NCBI GenBank assembly: GCA_029379225.1
Contig: JAQYWR010000022.1
Coordinates: 1-64,000 of the forward strand
Length of the DNA: 64,000 nt
Direction: 5' to 3'
DNA from: Nostoc sp. S4
Lineage (GTDB): Bacteria; Cyanobacteriota; Cyanobacteriia; Cyanobacteriales; Nostocaceae
Shown: in pieces, positions 8,951 to 18,136 of the stretch
Layout of the letters: every line of letters begins with the position of its first letter
Position numbering within the stretch: the stretch's first letter is position 1
Notes under the pieces: generated by a model
Database searches by the model: none
The model's input: only the letters and a program-made list of their open reading frames with translations
Told to the model about the DNA's origin: nothing
Made by a program: the position numbers and the translations under genes

Positions 8951-10762
8951 TTAGCTTTGATCCAAGCGCAATACTGCCATAAAGGCTTCCTGAGGTACAT
9001 CTACTGTACCCACGGATTTCATTCGTTTTTTACCTTTTGCCTGCTTTTGTAAAAGTTTCTTCTTGCGGCTGATGTCACCACCGTAGCACTTGGCTAACAC
9101 ATCTTTCCGCAAAGCAGGGATATGTTCGCTAGCAATGACTTTACTGCCAATAGAAGCTTGAATTGGTACTTTAAATTGATGGCGGGGAATTAATTCTTTG
9201 AGTTTTTCTGCCATCGATCGCCCAACGTTGTAAGCTTTATCTCGATGGACAATCATCGCCAAAGAATCCACAGGATCGCCATTAATTAAAATATCCAGCT
9301 TCACCAGCGGATTTTCTCGGTAGCCGATGAGGTGATATTCCATGCTGGCATAACCGCGCGATCGCGATTTCATCTGGTCAAAAAAGTCGGTGACAACTTC
9401 CGCCAAGGGTAACTCATACGTAAGTGTGGTTCGTCCTTGGGTAAGATATTTCATATCTTTGAAAACGCCACGTCTGTTTTGTGATAACTCCATTAAAGTC
9501 CCAACGTAGGTTTCTGGCGTAATCATTTCTACCTGAACGTAGGGTTCTTCAATTTTTTCGCGATCGTTAGGAGCAGGCAAGTGGCTGGGATTATCGATGT
9601 AGATTTCCTCACCCTTATTTGTAGTCACGCGGTAAACTACTGAAGGTGCTGTAATAATTAAATCAAGGTCATATTCTCTTTCCAAACGTTCTTGGACAAT
9701 TTCCATGTGCAGTAAGCCCAAGAAGCCGCAACGGAAACCAAATCCCATTGCGCTGGAAGTTTCTGGTTCGTAGTGCAGCGCCGCATCGTTGAGTCTGAGT
9801 TTTTCTAGGGCTTCCCGCAAGTCTTCAAATTGGTCAGCATCAATGGGGAACATACCACAAAAAACCATTGGGTTTGCTTCCGCGTAACCTGGTAAGGGTG
9901 CCTCTGCTTTGGCCTTATTTAAAGTGATTGTGTCTCCTACCCGTGCATCAGCTACAGCTTTAATTGCCGCTGCCAAATAGCCTACTTCCCCAGCGTGCAG
10001 TTCTTCAACTTGCTTTTGAGTAGGAGAAAGAACGCCTAACTCGTCAATTTCAAATTCTTTACCAGATGCCATTAAATGGATGCGATCGCCTTTTTTCAAT
10101 GTGCCATCCATCACCCGGAAATATACAATTACTCCCCGATAGCTGTCGTAATAGCTATCAAAAATTAATGCCCGTAAGCGTTCATTTATTGTATTTGCTG
10201 GTGGTGGTATCCGCTCAACAACTGCTTCTAAAATCCGATCGATCCCAATTCCTTCTTTAGCAGAGGCGAGAATTGCACCACTGCAATCTAGACCAATAAT
10301 TTCTTCAATTTCGCCAATTACTCGTTCTGGTTCAGCCCCCGGCAAATCAATTTTATTCAAAACCGGGATAATTTCCAGGTTATTTTCTAACGCTAAATAT
10401 ACATTTGCCAAAGTTTGCGCCTCCACACCTTGGGAGGCATCTACTACCAATAACGCTCCTTCACAAGCAACCAGAGAACGCGATACTTCATAAGAGAAAT
10501 CCACATGCCCTGGAGTATCAATTAAGTTCAGAACATATTGCTGACCATCTTTGGCTGTGTAATTCATCCGGGCAGCTTGCAGCTTAATGGTAATGCCGCG
10601 CTCCCGTTCTAGATCCATGTTGTCGAGAAACTGTTCCTTCATCTGCCGCTCGTCAACAGTACCAGTGGCTTGTAGCAAGCGATCGGCGAGGGTTGATTTC
10701 CCGTGGTCGATGTGAGCAATAATACAGAAATTGCGAATGCGAACTGCGGGAACGTCAGTCAT
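8951..10762 (-). CDS. lepA: Elongation factor 4 (LepA) GTPase
   Basis: A complete 603-residue translational GTPase that acts on ribosomes, back-translocating stalled complexes and assisting assembly or stress recovery. Visible GTPase motifs: G1 [14 protein letters not shown] near residue 15, switch region RGITIK, G3 DTPGHVDF and G4 NKIDLP. The LepA-specific C-terminal domain follows with [19 protein letters not shown] and the basic [20 protein letters not shown] near the end. Length and order match bacterial LepA throughout, with no defects. The long upstream gap (10763-11259) is its promoter side, shared with the divergent small gene at 11260. Confidence 0.98.
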   Translation of the reverse strand: MTDVPAVRIRNFCIIAHIDHGKSTLADRLLQATGTVDERQMKEQFLDNMDLERERGITIKLQAARMNYTAKDGQQYVLNLIDTPGHVDFSYEVSRSLVACEGALLVVDASQGVEAQTLANVYLALENNLEIIPVLNKIDLPGAEPERVIGEIEEIIGLDCSGAILASAKEGIGIDRILEAVVERIPPPANTINERLRALIFDSYYDSYRGVIVYFRVMDGTLKKGDRIHLMASGKEFEIDELGVLSPTQKQVEELHAGEVGYLAAAIKAVADARVGDTITLNKAKAEAPLPGYAEANPMVFCGMFPIDADQFEDLREALEKLRLNDAALHYEPETSSAMGFGFRCGFLGLLHMEIVQERLEREYDLDLIITAPSVVYRVTTNKGEEIYIDNPSHLPAPNDREKIEEPYVQVEMITPETYVGTLMELSQNRRGVFKDMKYLTQGRTTLTYELPLAEVVTDFFDQMKSRSRGYASMEYHLIGYRENPLVKLDILINGDPVDSLAMIVHRDKAYNVGRSMAEKLKELIPRHQFKVPIQASIGSKVIASEHIPALRKDVLAKCYGGDISRKKKLLQKQAKGKKRMKSVGTVDVPQEAFMAVLRLDQS

Positions 10763-11259
10763 ATACTATCTTTGCCTTACCAGCAACCAAAGTTAAAAAA
10801 GCAATTTACTTAATGTATTTTAATGCTTTCTTCGCCAAGACGCTCCTTGCTTTTTAGGGCTGAGTTAAGAGTTAGGAGCTAGAAATTAGGAGTTAAGAGT
10901 TATTTCCCCTGCTCCCCTGCCGCTCTGCGCCTCTGCACCCTGTGCCTCTTCACCCCATCTTTAACTTTGCATATAAATAGGTGGACTTTTAAGAATATTA
11001 TGAAAGTCTATTTGTCGGTGCTAGTATTCATCAGCTGGAAGCGTACAATAAATGTAAAGTAAGTACATGTAGGGATCGTGGGCAATTGCCACCCGTAATT
11101 GTCCGGAGTCACTGGTTCATCGGCAAAACTTCCACAGAGCTCTTGTCTAGTCAGTTATATGAAAAATGCGACTTAAAATTTAAAGCTGTTATTTTGGTGC
11201 TATTTCAGGGAACTATGTAACTATACCTTTGAAGATTCTTCAGTGAATTAGCCCAAATT
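10763..11259. other. Divergent promoter gap with repeat tract
   Basis: The gap separates lepA (minus) from the small gene at 11260 (plus). Bases about 10860-10960 are a GAGTTAGGAG / CCCCTGC low-complexity tract of the kind spread through the window. The remaining 300 bases are A/T-rich and should contain both promoters, but I cannot assign boxes with confidence. Confidence 0.4.
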
Positions 11260-11553
11260 ATGAATATAACTACTTTACAAAGCTTTAAACCAAACCAATT
11301 CAGAGTATATAAACCTATGAATATGCAACACAGAGCTACCGATGCGGGAAAAACACGAGCCGATAAGGTAGAAATTGCTATCCGCCTAGACTCCGAGTTA
11401 TTAGAGCAAATTCAGCATCTCACTAACGACCCAAGCAAAGTAATTGAGGTGGCAATTCGCCAGTGGTTGCGAGGTGAAATACTAAGAGATGATGAACTGA
11501 CCCGCACACCTGTCCGTACTCCCGTTCCGGCTCGGGGTGAATGGAACGATTGA
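11260..11553 (+). CDS. Small ribbon-helix-helix-like protein
   Basis: A 97-residue soluble protein. Residues about 34-70, with VEIAIRLDSELLEQIQHL followed by IEVAIRQWLRGE, have the strand-helix-helix spacing of CopG/Arc-type DNA-binding domains. This is a pattern judgement; no name is certain. The N-terminus may start later, at one of the Met codons near residues 20-22, because the first 20 residues lack conserved features. The Pro/Arg-rich tail (TRTPVRTPVPARGE) is likely disordered. It precedes the histidine kinase by 167 bases on the same strand, so a linked regulatory role is possible but not shown. Confidence 0.72.
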   Translation: MNITTLQSFKPNQFRVYKPMNMQHRATDAGKTRADKVEIAIRLDSELLEQIQHLTNDPSKVIEVAIRQWLRGEILRDDELTRTPVRTPVPARGEWND

Positions 11554-11720
11554 CTATCAATTAACTGTAATCCCAGTTAAAAAAGTAAAGTTTGCCAACT
11601 TGAATCTCAGAACACCAAGAAATACTCACTAAGATGTAAAAGCTGTAAAAATTTATGCCAAAATCTGAACAGCTTTGGTAAAATCACGGTCGGATACTTT
11701 TTGTTTATCCAACTCAATTA

Positions 11721-13478
11721 ATGACTATTACTGCCAAATCCCAATTGCCGAATATATTTTCCCAAAATCTGGAATCTATTACCAGTAAGAGTGATGGCTC
11801 ATTACCAACTCTAGGAGCCGAGTTGGTGTACACGCAAGATGGGGCAGGGCGCTATCTGACCTTTTGTTGGCAGCACAGCGAACTCCTGGGGTTAAAGACC
11901 GAGAAGATAGTTGATGAACTTAACCAGACTCAAACCTTTGCTCCGGTGGATAAGGTTGCTTATTTGGAACGATTGCACAGAATCTTGACAAGTCTGATAC
12001 CAGAAAGGTTTCAGTGCTGGTTTAGCTATCATCAGGAATTATTTGAGTTGGACTTAGCCATCAGTCCAATTATGCCAAGTTTGGGAACAGCTGCCACTAC
12101 AGTTTTAGTCATGGGGCGGTTACTGCAAGCTACAATCAACAAAAAACAAGTGGGTGCAACAGCAAAAACACCTACACAAATAGAGTTAGTTTTACGTTCG
12201 CAGCAACACCAAAAACTGGTAAATCGGATTACTAGGAATATTCGGCGGACATTGGATTTAGATATTATTTGGCAGCAAACGGTTGACAGTTTGGGGAAAG
12301 CACTGCGGTTAGAACGCTGTATTATTTGTCAACCTTGTAGCTCAAAAGTAGAGGTAAAGGCTGAGTATCACCAGCCAGAACTTAGCTCAATGATTGGCTT
12401 ACAAATAGATATTGCTTCTGAACCTGCCTTTGCTCAGGCCTTGGCAACCTTAGAGCCAGTTGTCATGGACGTGTCAAGATACAGTGAGTCTGGGCGGTAT
12501 AAAACTTTAGTCATTGCAACTTGTTATCAAGATCGAGCCAATGGATTGGTTGTTTTGAGTTGGCAAGATCAATGCTATACATTAACAGAATCGGAATTAG
12601 AATTAGCAAAAGAAGCAGCCGATCAATTAGGAACAGCGATCGCTCACGCTACTTTATATAAAGAATTAGAAGCAGCCCGTCAAAAAGCTGAAGACGCCTC
12701 CCGCCTCAAGAGCGAGTTTCTCGCCAATGTATCCCATGAAATTCGTACCCCCCTCAACGGGATGATTGGCTTTTTAAAGCTGATTTTGGAAGGCATGGCA
12801 GATGACATAGAAGAAAAAAATCAGTTTTTACAAGAAGCTCATCAGTTATCAATACACCTGCTGCATATCATCAATGATATTTTGGACATTGCTAAAATTG
12901 AAGCTGGCAAAATGGAACTAGCTTACGCTCCAGTCAAGCTAGGTGAGCTATTCACAGATGTCGAAAATTTCATGCGTCCTCAAGCAGAGACGAAAAACCT
13001 CAGCTTCCAGATGCAAATGCCTGCTACATCCGATGAAATCATCGTCCAAAGTAATTACCAACGCTTGCTACAAGTGATGCTAAATTTGGTGAACAATGCG
13101 ATCAAATTTACTCATGAAGGCGGCATTACCGTCAGCGCCGATTTAGTACTTAAAAAAGCCAAGGCACAATTTCAGGGACAGCAATTTCCAGGTATGGTGA
13201 AAGTGCGTGTAGCAGATACAGGCATTGGTGTTTCTTTAGACAAACAAGATAAACTTTTTCAATTATTCTCTCAAGTGGATGGCTCGCGCACTCGCCAGTA
13301 CGGCGGTACAGGTTTAGGACTAGCAATTTCCCAGAAACTAGTAGAAGCAATGGGCGGTGAAGTACATTTCTACAGTTTGGGCGAGGGACTCGGTTCTACA
13401 GTCACATTTACCGTGCCTTTATATCAACAACCAGTGATAGTTTCATCTAATGATGGCGATTCAATAAAAAGTTCCTAG
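11721..13478 (+). CDS. Sensor histidine kinase (GAF, HisKA, HATPase)
   Basis: A 585-residue cytoplasmic sensor kinase with no membrane segment. An N-terminal PAS-like region (about 20-135) is followed by a GAF domain (about 160-315), a short coiled linker, then HisKA with the H-box SHEIRTPLNGM, giving H339 as the phosphorylated residue. The ATPase domain has the N-box NLVNNAIKF, G1 DTGIGVS and G2 GGTGLGLAIS boxes, all intact. There is no receiver domain and no response regulator gene beside it, so its partner must be encoded elsewhere. The signal sensed by the GAF domain is unknown. An NfuA-like gene starts 52 bases downstream and may be cotranscribed. Confidence 0.93.
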   Translation: MTITAKSQLPNIFSQNLESITSKSDGSLPTLGAELVYTQDGAGRYLTFCWQHSELLGLKTEKIVDELNQTQTFAPVDKVAYLERLHRILTSLIPERFQCWFSYHQELFELDLAISPIMPSLGTAATTVLVMGRLLQATINKKQVGATAKTPTQIELVLRSQQHQKLVNRITRNIRRTLDLDIIWQQTVDSLGKALRLERCIICQPCSSKVEVKAEYHQPELSSMIGLQIDIASEPAFAQALATLEPVVMDVSRYSESGRYKTLVIATCYQDRANGLVVLSWQDQCYTLTESELELAKEAADQLGTAIAHATLYKELEAARQKAEDASRLKSEFLANVSHEIRTPLNGMIGFLKLILEGMADDIEEKNQFLQEAHQLSIHLLHIINDILDIAKIEAGKMELAYAPVKLGELFTDVENFMRPQAETKNLSFQMQMPATSDEIIVQSNYQRLLQVMLNLVNNAIKFTHEGGITVSADLVLKKAKAQFQGQQFPGMVKVRVADTGIGVSLDKQDKLFQLFSQVDGSRTRQYGGTGLGLAISQKLVEAMGGEVHFYSLGEGLGSTVTFTVPLYQQPVIVSSNDGDSIKSS

Positions 13479-13530
13479 TGCTGAATGTTAAGTTAAGGAT
13501 GGGCATCCCTAACTGACTAGGTCTAAAACT

Positions 13531-13761
13531 ATGGAACTCACAATTGACAACGTTGAAACAGTCTTAGATGAAATGCGCCCTTATCTCATGTCTGATGGCG
13601 GCAATGTGGAACTTGTAGAACTCGATGGTCCTGTTGTCAAACTGCGGTTGCAAGGCGCCTGTGGTTCTTGCCCAAGCTCTACAATGACTTTGAGAATGGG
13701 TATTGAGCGCCGCCTGCGGGAAATGATTCCCGAAATTGCAGAAGTTGAACAAGTGGTGTAA
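13531..13761 (+). CDS. NifU C-terminal-domain iron-sulfur scaffold (NfuA-like)
   Basis: A 76-residue protein consisting only of the NifU C-terminal (Nfu) domain. The motif GACGSCPSS carries C44 and C47, the CXXC pair that bridges a 4Fe-4S cluster between two subunits for delivery to apo-proteins, in cyanobacteria including photosystem I and other electron carriers. Short Nfu proteins of this length are normal in cyanobacteria. It follows the histidine kinase closely and precedes the GH57 gene by under 80 bases that hold a GAGTTATGAGTTATG repeat pair. The neighbours give no obvious functional link. Confidence 0.93.
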   Translation: MELTIDNVETVLDEMRPYLMSDGGNVELVELDGPVVKLRLQGACGSCPSSTMTLRMGIERRLREMIPEIAEVEQVV

Positions 13762-13839
13762 AAGTTAGGAGTTATGAGTTATGAGTTATGACTATTAAAT
13801 TAACTTCCAACTCATAACTCCTTACTCTTGACTATTGTT

Positions 13840-16074
13840 ATGTCTCATCCCCTCTACGTCGCTTTTATCTGGCATCAACATCAACCGCTATACAAATCTC
13901 CTGGAAGTGGCGTTTCGCTGCCTTCTAGCCAGCAGTACCGTTTACCTTGGGTGCGTTTACACGGCACTAAAGATTATTTAGATTTAGTATTAATGTTAGA
14001 ACGGTATCCTAAGTTACACCAAACGGTAAATTTAGTACCATCGCTGATTTTGCAACTCGAAGATTATATTGCTGGCACTGCTTTTGACCCTTACCTCACA
14101 GCTAGTTTGACGCCAGATGAACAACTCAACCAGCAACAGCAAGAATTTATTATTGAACACTTTTTTGATGCCAATCACCACACCTTAATCGATCCCCATC
14201 CTCGATATGCCCAGTTGTACCAGCAAAGACAGGAAAAAGGGCCAAGTTGGTGTTTGGCAAATTGGCAATTGTCAGATTATGGTGATTTGCTTGCTTGGCA
14301 CAATCTGGCTTGGATCGATCCGTTATTTTGGGATGACCCAGAAATTGCTAGTTGGTTAAAGCAAGGTCGAAATTTTACTTTAAGCGATCGCCAACGCATT
14401 TATTCCAAACAGCGAGAAATCCTCAGTCGCATTATCCCCCAACATCGGAAAATGCAGGAGGCGGGACAGTTAGAAGTTACCACCACGCCTTACACTCACC
14501 CGATTTTACCTTTGCTAGCCGATACCAACTCTGGTCGGGTAGCTGTGCCAAAAATGACACTACCTAAGCAGCGATTTCAGTGGGCAGAAGATATCCCGCG
14601 TCACTTGAAGAAAGCTTGGGACTTGTATAAAGACCGCTTTGGACAGATACCCCGTGGTTTATGGCCTTCGGAACAGTCGGTAAGCCCACAAATCCTTCCT
14701 GATATTATTGACCAAGGATTTAAGTGGATATGCTCAGACGAAGCAGTATTGGGATGGACGCTAAAACACTTTTTTCATCGGGATGGGGCGGGGAATGTAG
14801 AGCAACCAGAACTTTTGTACCGACCATATCGCCTGCAAACCCCAGCAGGTGATTTGTCAATTGTGTTTCGCGACCACAGATTATCAGATTTGATTGGCTT
14901 TACCTACAGTGCGATGCCAGCAAAACAGGCAGCAGCCGACTTAGTGGGACATTTGCAAGCGATCGCGAAAATGCAAAGAGACAGCCAAACTCAACAACCT
15001 TGGCTAGTTACCATCGCTTTGGATGGAGAGAATTGCTGGGAATTTTATCCCCAAGACGGTAAACCCTTCCTAGAAGCTTTGTATCAAAGTTTGAGCGATG
15101 AACCCCGTCTCAAACTCGTCACCGTCTCCGAATTTCTAGAAGAATTTCCAGCTACAGCCACCATCCCTGGAGGGCAACTACATAGTGGTTCTTGGGTGGA
15201 TGGCAGTTTCACCACTTGGATCGGCGACCCCGCCAAAAATCGTGCTTGGGATTACTTGACAGAAGCAAGAGTTATGTTAGCAAGTCATTCCGAAGCAACA
15301 GAACAAAACAACCCAGAAGCATGGGAAGCATTGTATGCCGCAGAGGGTTCTGACTGGTTCTGGTGGTTTGGTGCAGGACACTCCTCAAATCAGGATGCCA
15401 TCTTCGATCGGTTATTTCGAGAACACTTGTTTGGCATTTACAAGGCATTAAATGAACCTGCACCGCCCTATCTTAAGCAACCAGTGGAAATCCACCAAGC
15501 GCAGGGAAACCACAGCCCACAAGGGTTTATTCATCCGGTGATTGATGGTAGGGGTGATGAACAAGACTGGGACAAAGCCGGACGCTTAGAAATCGGCGGG
15601 GCGCGAGGGACGATGCATAACAGCAGTGTCATTCAGCGACTTTGGTATGGGGTGGATCACCTGAATTTTTATTTACGGGTGGACTTTAAAAGTGGCGCTG
15701 CACCAGGGCGGGATTTACCAGCAGAGTTGAATTTGCTCTGGTTTTATCCAGAAAAAACAATGGTCAATAGCCCAGTTCCCCTAGCAAATGTGCCAAATGC
15801 AGCACCACTTAATTACCTTTTCCACCACCTTTTGGAAATTAACTTGCTGACGCAATCGATTCAATTTCAGGAAGCTGGAGACAATTATCAATGGCATCCC
15901 CGTGCTAGTCGCGCTCAAGTTGCTTTAAATAGTTGTTTAGAGTTGGCAGTGCCGTGGGCAGACTTGCAAGTTCCCCCAGATTATCCGCTACGCTTGATTT
16001 TGGTACTTGCTGATGAAGGGCGTTTTTTCAACTATTTGCCAGAAAATGCTTTGATTCCGATTGAGGTGCCTTAG
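13840..16074 (+). CDS. Glycoside hydrolase family 57 protein
   Basis: A 744-residue GH57 enzyme; the family includes alpha-amylases, 4-alpha-glucanotransferases and branching enzymes acting on starch or glycogen. The N-terminal motif WHQHQPLYK is typical. The catalytic pair expected for the family is visible as E278 in GLWPSEQSV (nucleophile) and D395 in ALDGENCWEFYP (acid/base). Beyond about residue 560 a beta-rich C-terminal domain follows. I chose the ATG at 13840 because MSHPLYVAF is the usual start; a TTG four codons upstream is an alternative. No signal peptide is seen, so a cytoplasmic glycogen-related role is likely (inference). Confidence 0.92.
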   Translation: MSHPLYVAFIWHQHQPLYKSPGSGVSLPSSQQYRLPWVRLHGTKDYLDLVLMLERYPKLHQTVNLVPSLILQLEDYIAGTAFDPYLTASLTPDEQLNQQQQEFIIEHFFDANHHTLIDPHPRYAQLYQQRQEKGPSWCLANWQLSDYGDLLAWHNLAWIDPLFWDDPEIASWLKQGRNFTLSDRQRIYSKQREILSRIIPQHRKMQEAGQLEVTTTPYTHPILPLLADTNSGRVAVPKMTLPKQRFQWAEDIPRHLKKAWDLYKDRFGQIPRGLWPSEQSVSPQILPDIIDQGFKWICSDEAVLGWTLKHFFHRDGAGNVEQPELLYRPYRLQTPAGDLSIVFRDHRLSDLIGFTYSAMPAKQAAADLVGHLQAIAKMQRDSQTQQPWLVTIALDGENCWEFYPQDGKPFLEALYQSLSDEPRLKLVTVSEFLEEFPATATIPGGQLHSGSWVDGSFTTWIGDPAKNRAWDYLTEARVMLASHSEATEQNNPEAWEALYAAEGSDWFWWFGAGHSSNQDAIFDRLFREHLFGIYKALNEPAPPYLKQPVEIHQAQGNHSPQGFIHPVIDGRGDEQDWDKAGRLEIGGARGTMHNSSVIQRLWYGVDHLNFYLRVDFKSGAAPGRDLPAELNLLWFYPEKTMVNSPVPLANVPNAAPLNYLFHHLLEINLLTQSIQFQEAGDNYQWHPRASRAQVALNSCLELAVPWADLQVPPDYPLRLILVLADEGRFFNYLPENALIPIEVP

Positions 16075-16175
16075 AACTTTTTTGATTTGTGTAAATCCCA
16101 AGGCTCAGAATCCTCGACTTCTTGGAAAAGTCGGGGATAAAGCTAGAAAATAACACACCTTGAAAGGGCTAATAT

Positions 16176-16504
16176 TAGGACTTACGCACTGTACAAATTA
16201 CAGCACTTTTCTATTCGCATGAAGTACAAAGTTACGGGTTTTAAGGCAGGAGGCAGGGGGCAGGAGGCAGGAGGCAGTGGGCAGGGGGCAGGAGGCAGAA
16301 ACTCTTTATCTGTGATAAATCAGTCCTGGATTTTGTACCTCACTTAGTTGCAATCTGCTGTAACTATAATATGTGCTATGCAAAATGACTGTTTCAGGCG
16401 TTGAACAAAACTTTGATTTGGTCGCACATTGACTGTGTTGAGTGTTCAATATGGCTCAATAGCCCAAGTTTAGTATAGTACATATGTATGATGCGTAAGT
16501 CCTA
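16176..16504. mobile_element. MITE-like element with TAGGACTTACGCA ends
   Basis: TAGGACTTACGCA at 16176-16188 is perfectly reverse-complemented at 16492-16504. The bases outside both ends read TAT, consistent with a 3-base target duplication. The 329-base interior has no coding capacity and contains a copy of another repeat (16200-16362). Ends of this kind are known on small cyanobacterial non-autonomous elements. No transposase for it is in the window. Confidence 0.7.
16200..16362. repeat. GGTACAAA-ended MITE family, copy 1 (nested)
   Basis: Left end TACAGCA...ATGAAGTACAAA and right end TTTTGTACCTCACTTAGTTG...TGCTGTA are imperfect reverse complements. The core is a run of GGCAGGAGGCAG units. 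Two more copies lie at 25329-25466 and, inverted, at 32189-32314. This copy sits inside the element at 16176-16504. Confidence 0.7.
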
Positions 16505-16865
16505 TATATATAGCAGGGGACTGGGGACTGGGGACACTTCTGTGCGAGACGCTTGGCGTAGCTTGCTTCTCCGTAGGAGTACGACAAGCTCAGTGCATCG
16601 CTGGGGACTAGGTGAAAAGTCTTTTGGTGTCTAGGTTTTATCATCTTTTAATGTCCTAACCACCAAGGCTTGTGCTATAATTCAATACACTTAATATTGA
16701 CCTACTTAGTAGTTTCTTTAGCACTATTTCTAGTTAAGCGGATCGAAACGCTGCAAGATGAGAGCCTCTCACGGGCGCGATTAACGCTCCCGCAAAATAT
16801 GAAACAAGCACATTTTTCTGATATTCCTCAAAGTCATACTGTATAACGGTTTTAAAATGTGCAAG

Positions 16866-17087
16866 TTAACAGAGCGCAGATTGACAGGCGTTGACTGCGG
16901 CGATCGCTTCTTCACCGGACGGATCGATTATGTCTTGAAATCCTAAAAACACCAGTCCTTGAGCGATATCATGGCGTTGCAAGGAACGCTTGTTAGGGGT
17001 AACTTCTTTTCTAGCAAAAGCTAGCACTCGTAAACGTTGCTTTCCCATCCGAGCAACTTCCTGTTCCACTGTGCCTGGGTGTTTCTC
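16866..17087 (-). pseudogene. Relic of a cation-transporting P-type ATPase
   Basis: About 70 codons survive, with RLRVLAFARKEV, DIAQGLVFLGFQDIIDP and EEAIAAVNACQSA. In P-type (calcium-type) ATPases this stretch lies in the nucleotide-binding/phosphorylation region just before the TGDH hinge motif. The reading ends at a stop after CQSALC, before TGDH. The phosphorylated DKTGT motif and all membrane segments are absent, so it cannot work. Its upstream edge abuts the methyltransferase relic head-to-head at about 17085. Confidence 0.75.
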
Positions 17088-17661
17088 GGTGTTATCATTG
17101 TTGGCACTGTGGCGACGATGATTGGTGTGTTCCGAGAGGATGACAATTTATTAAAGGAAGGCCTCAAACCACCCATTCAAGAGGAACAACCCCTTGCTAA
17201 CAAAATTATCGCCAGCTTACCGATCGCAGCATTCCTGGGTTTAATTGCCTTCATTCCCTTAGATGTGTTTCGATTTCATCTGTTTGCTCAACCAAGCGAT
17301 CTCGCTTCGGTACTGGGATTGGTCGTATATGTCATTGGTTGGTGCCTTATCTCTATGTTCTTTAAGGTAAATACCTTTGCGGCAACTGCGGTCAAACATC
17401 TAGGCAGACCGAAAACAAACAGTGATTGATACGGGAGTTTACAGCGTTGTGCGGCATCCTATGTATGCAGGTGCTATTCTGCTGATAGTTGGTATGTCCC
17501 TGTAGTTAGAATCCTACGCGGCAGCTCTACTAACGATCGTTCCCGTTGCCATCCTGGTTGTACGGATTCAATTTGAGGAGCAATTTTTGCGGCAAGAACT
17601 CAAGGGCTATGACACCTACACTCAAAGAGTTAGGTATAAGTTGTTGCCATATCTCTGGTAA
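17085..17661 (+). pseudogene. Broken isoprenylcysteine methyltransferase-like membrane protein
   Basis: Frame 1 (to the TGA at 17427) encodes hydrophobic segments such as IIASLPIAAFLGLIAFIPLD. A one-base shift near 17401-17413 moves the gene to a second frame that encodes VIDTGVYSVVRHPMYAG, then RIQFEEQFLRQEL and RVRYKLLPYLW, the hallmark C-terminal block of ICMT/PEMT-type membrane methyltransferases. That frame is also cut by a TAG at 17503-17505, probably a former Trp codon. The 5' end seems lost at the junction with the ATPase relic. Frameshift plus nonsense make it a pseudogene. Confidence 0.85.
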
Positions 17662-17744
17662 GCGGTCAATGCTGGAATCTTGATTGTTTTCTCAACTTGC
17701 AAAAAAGTTAGCTTTACTGAATTGTTAAAAACTGGAGGGAGTAA

Positions 17745-17855
17745 GCGAGCGCTCAACAAATTGTCCAAGCTCACGGCTGTCACATTCAGGTGATGAGTCA
17801 TGAAGGTCAAGGCTCGACGTTCCAAATTAAATTACCGCTGATCGAGCATTCTTAA
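17745..17855 (+). pseudogene. C-terminal relic of a histidine kinase
   Basis: The frame reads AQQIVQAHGCHIQVMSHEGQ then GSTFQIKLPLIEHS and stops at 17853-17855. This is the last part of a HATPase domain, where intact kinases read KQIVEAHGG and GSTFTITLP. A TAA lies just upstream at 17742-17744. A nearby GGS in another frame may be the remains of the G2 box. Nothing else of the kinase survives. Confidence 0.7.
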
Positions 17856-18136
17856 ATCAGCTTTCACAGATGATTCATAATGAAAATTTAAAGTAAAGCT
17901 AGCCAATATAAAAGTCAGTGTTAGTGAATTCAACTAGAGTATCTCAAAAAAAGGTGGCGAGGAGCTTTCAACACCAAATATCACTCAAGTGTATTGCTAT
18001 GTAACTGTTCTGACTGTACTTTTTGAATTTTTACTTAGCGAGTAGTAATGATTTGACAAAGTTTCAGTAATGTTACTGTTGCCAGAGAAGATTCATCGTA
18101 GAATTAAAGACACTTCAGAACAGATATTCTCCAAGA

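Larger units (their letters stand above)
16075..16865. other. Gene-free stretch with nested repeat elements
   Basis: After the GH57 stop there is a hairpin near 16113-16136 (CTCGACTT / AAGTCGGGG), then the inverted-repeat element at 16176-16504. This is followed by a GGGGACTGGGGAC tract and a GAGACGCTTGGCGTAGC-type dispersed repeat (about 16515-16615). The remainder up to the ATPase relic is unassigned. No gene is supported. Confidence 0.6.

Noticed and set aside
11054..11066. NtcA-like site GTA-N7-TAC
   Set aside because: The spacing is seven, not eight, bases and no properly placed -10 box follows.
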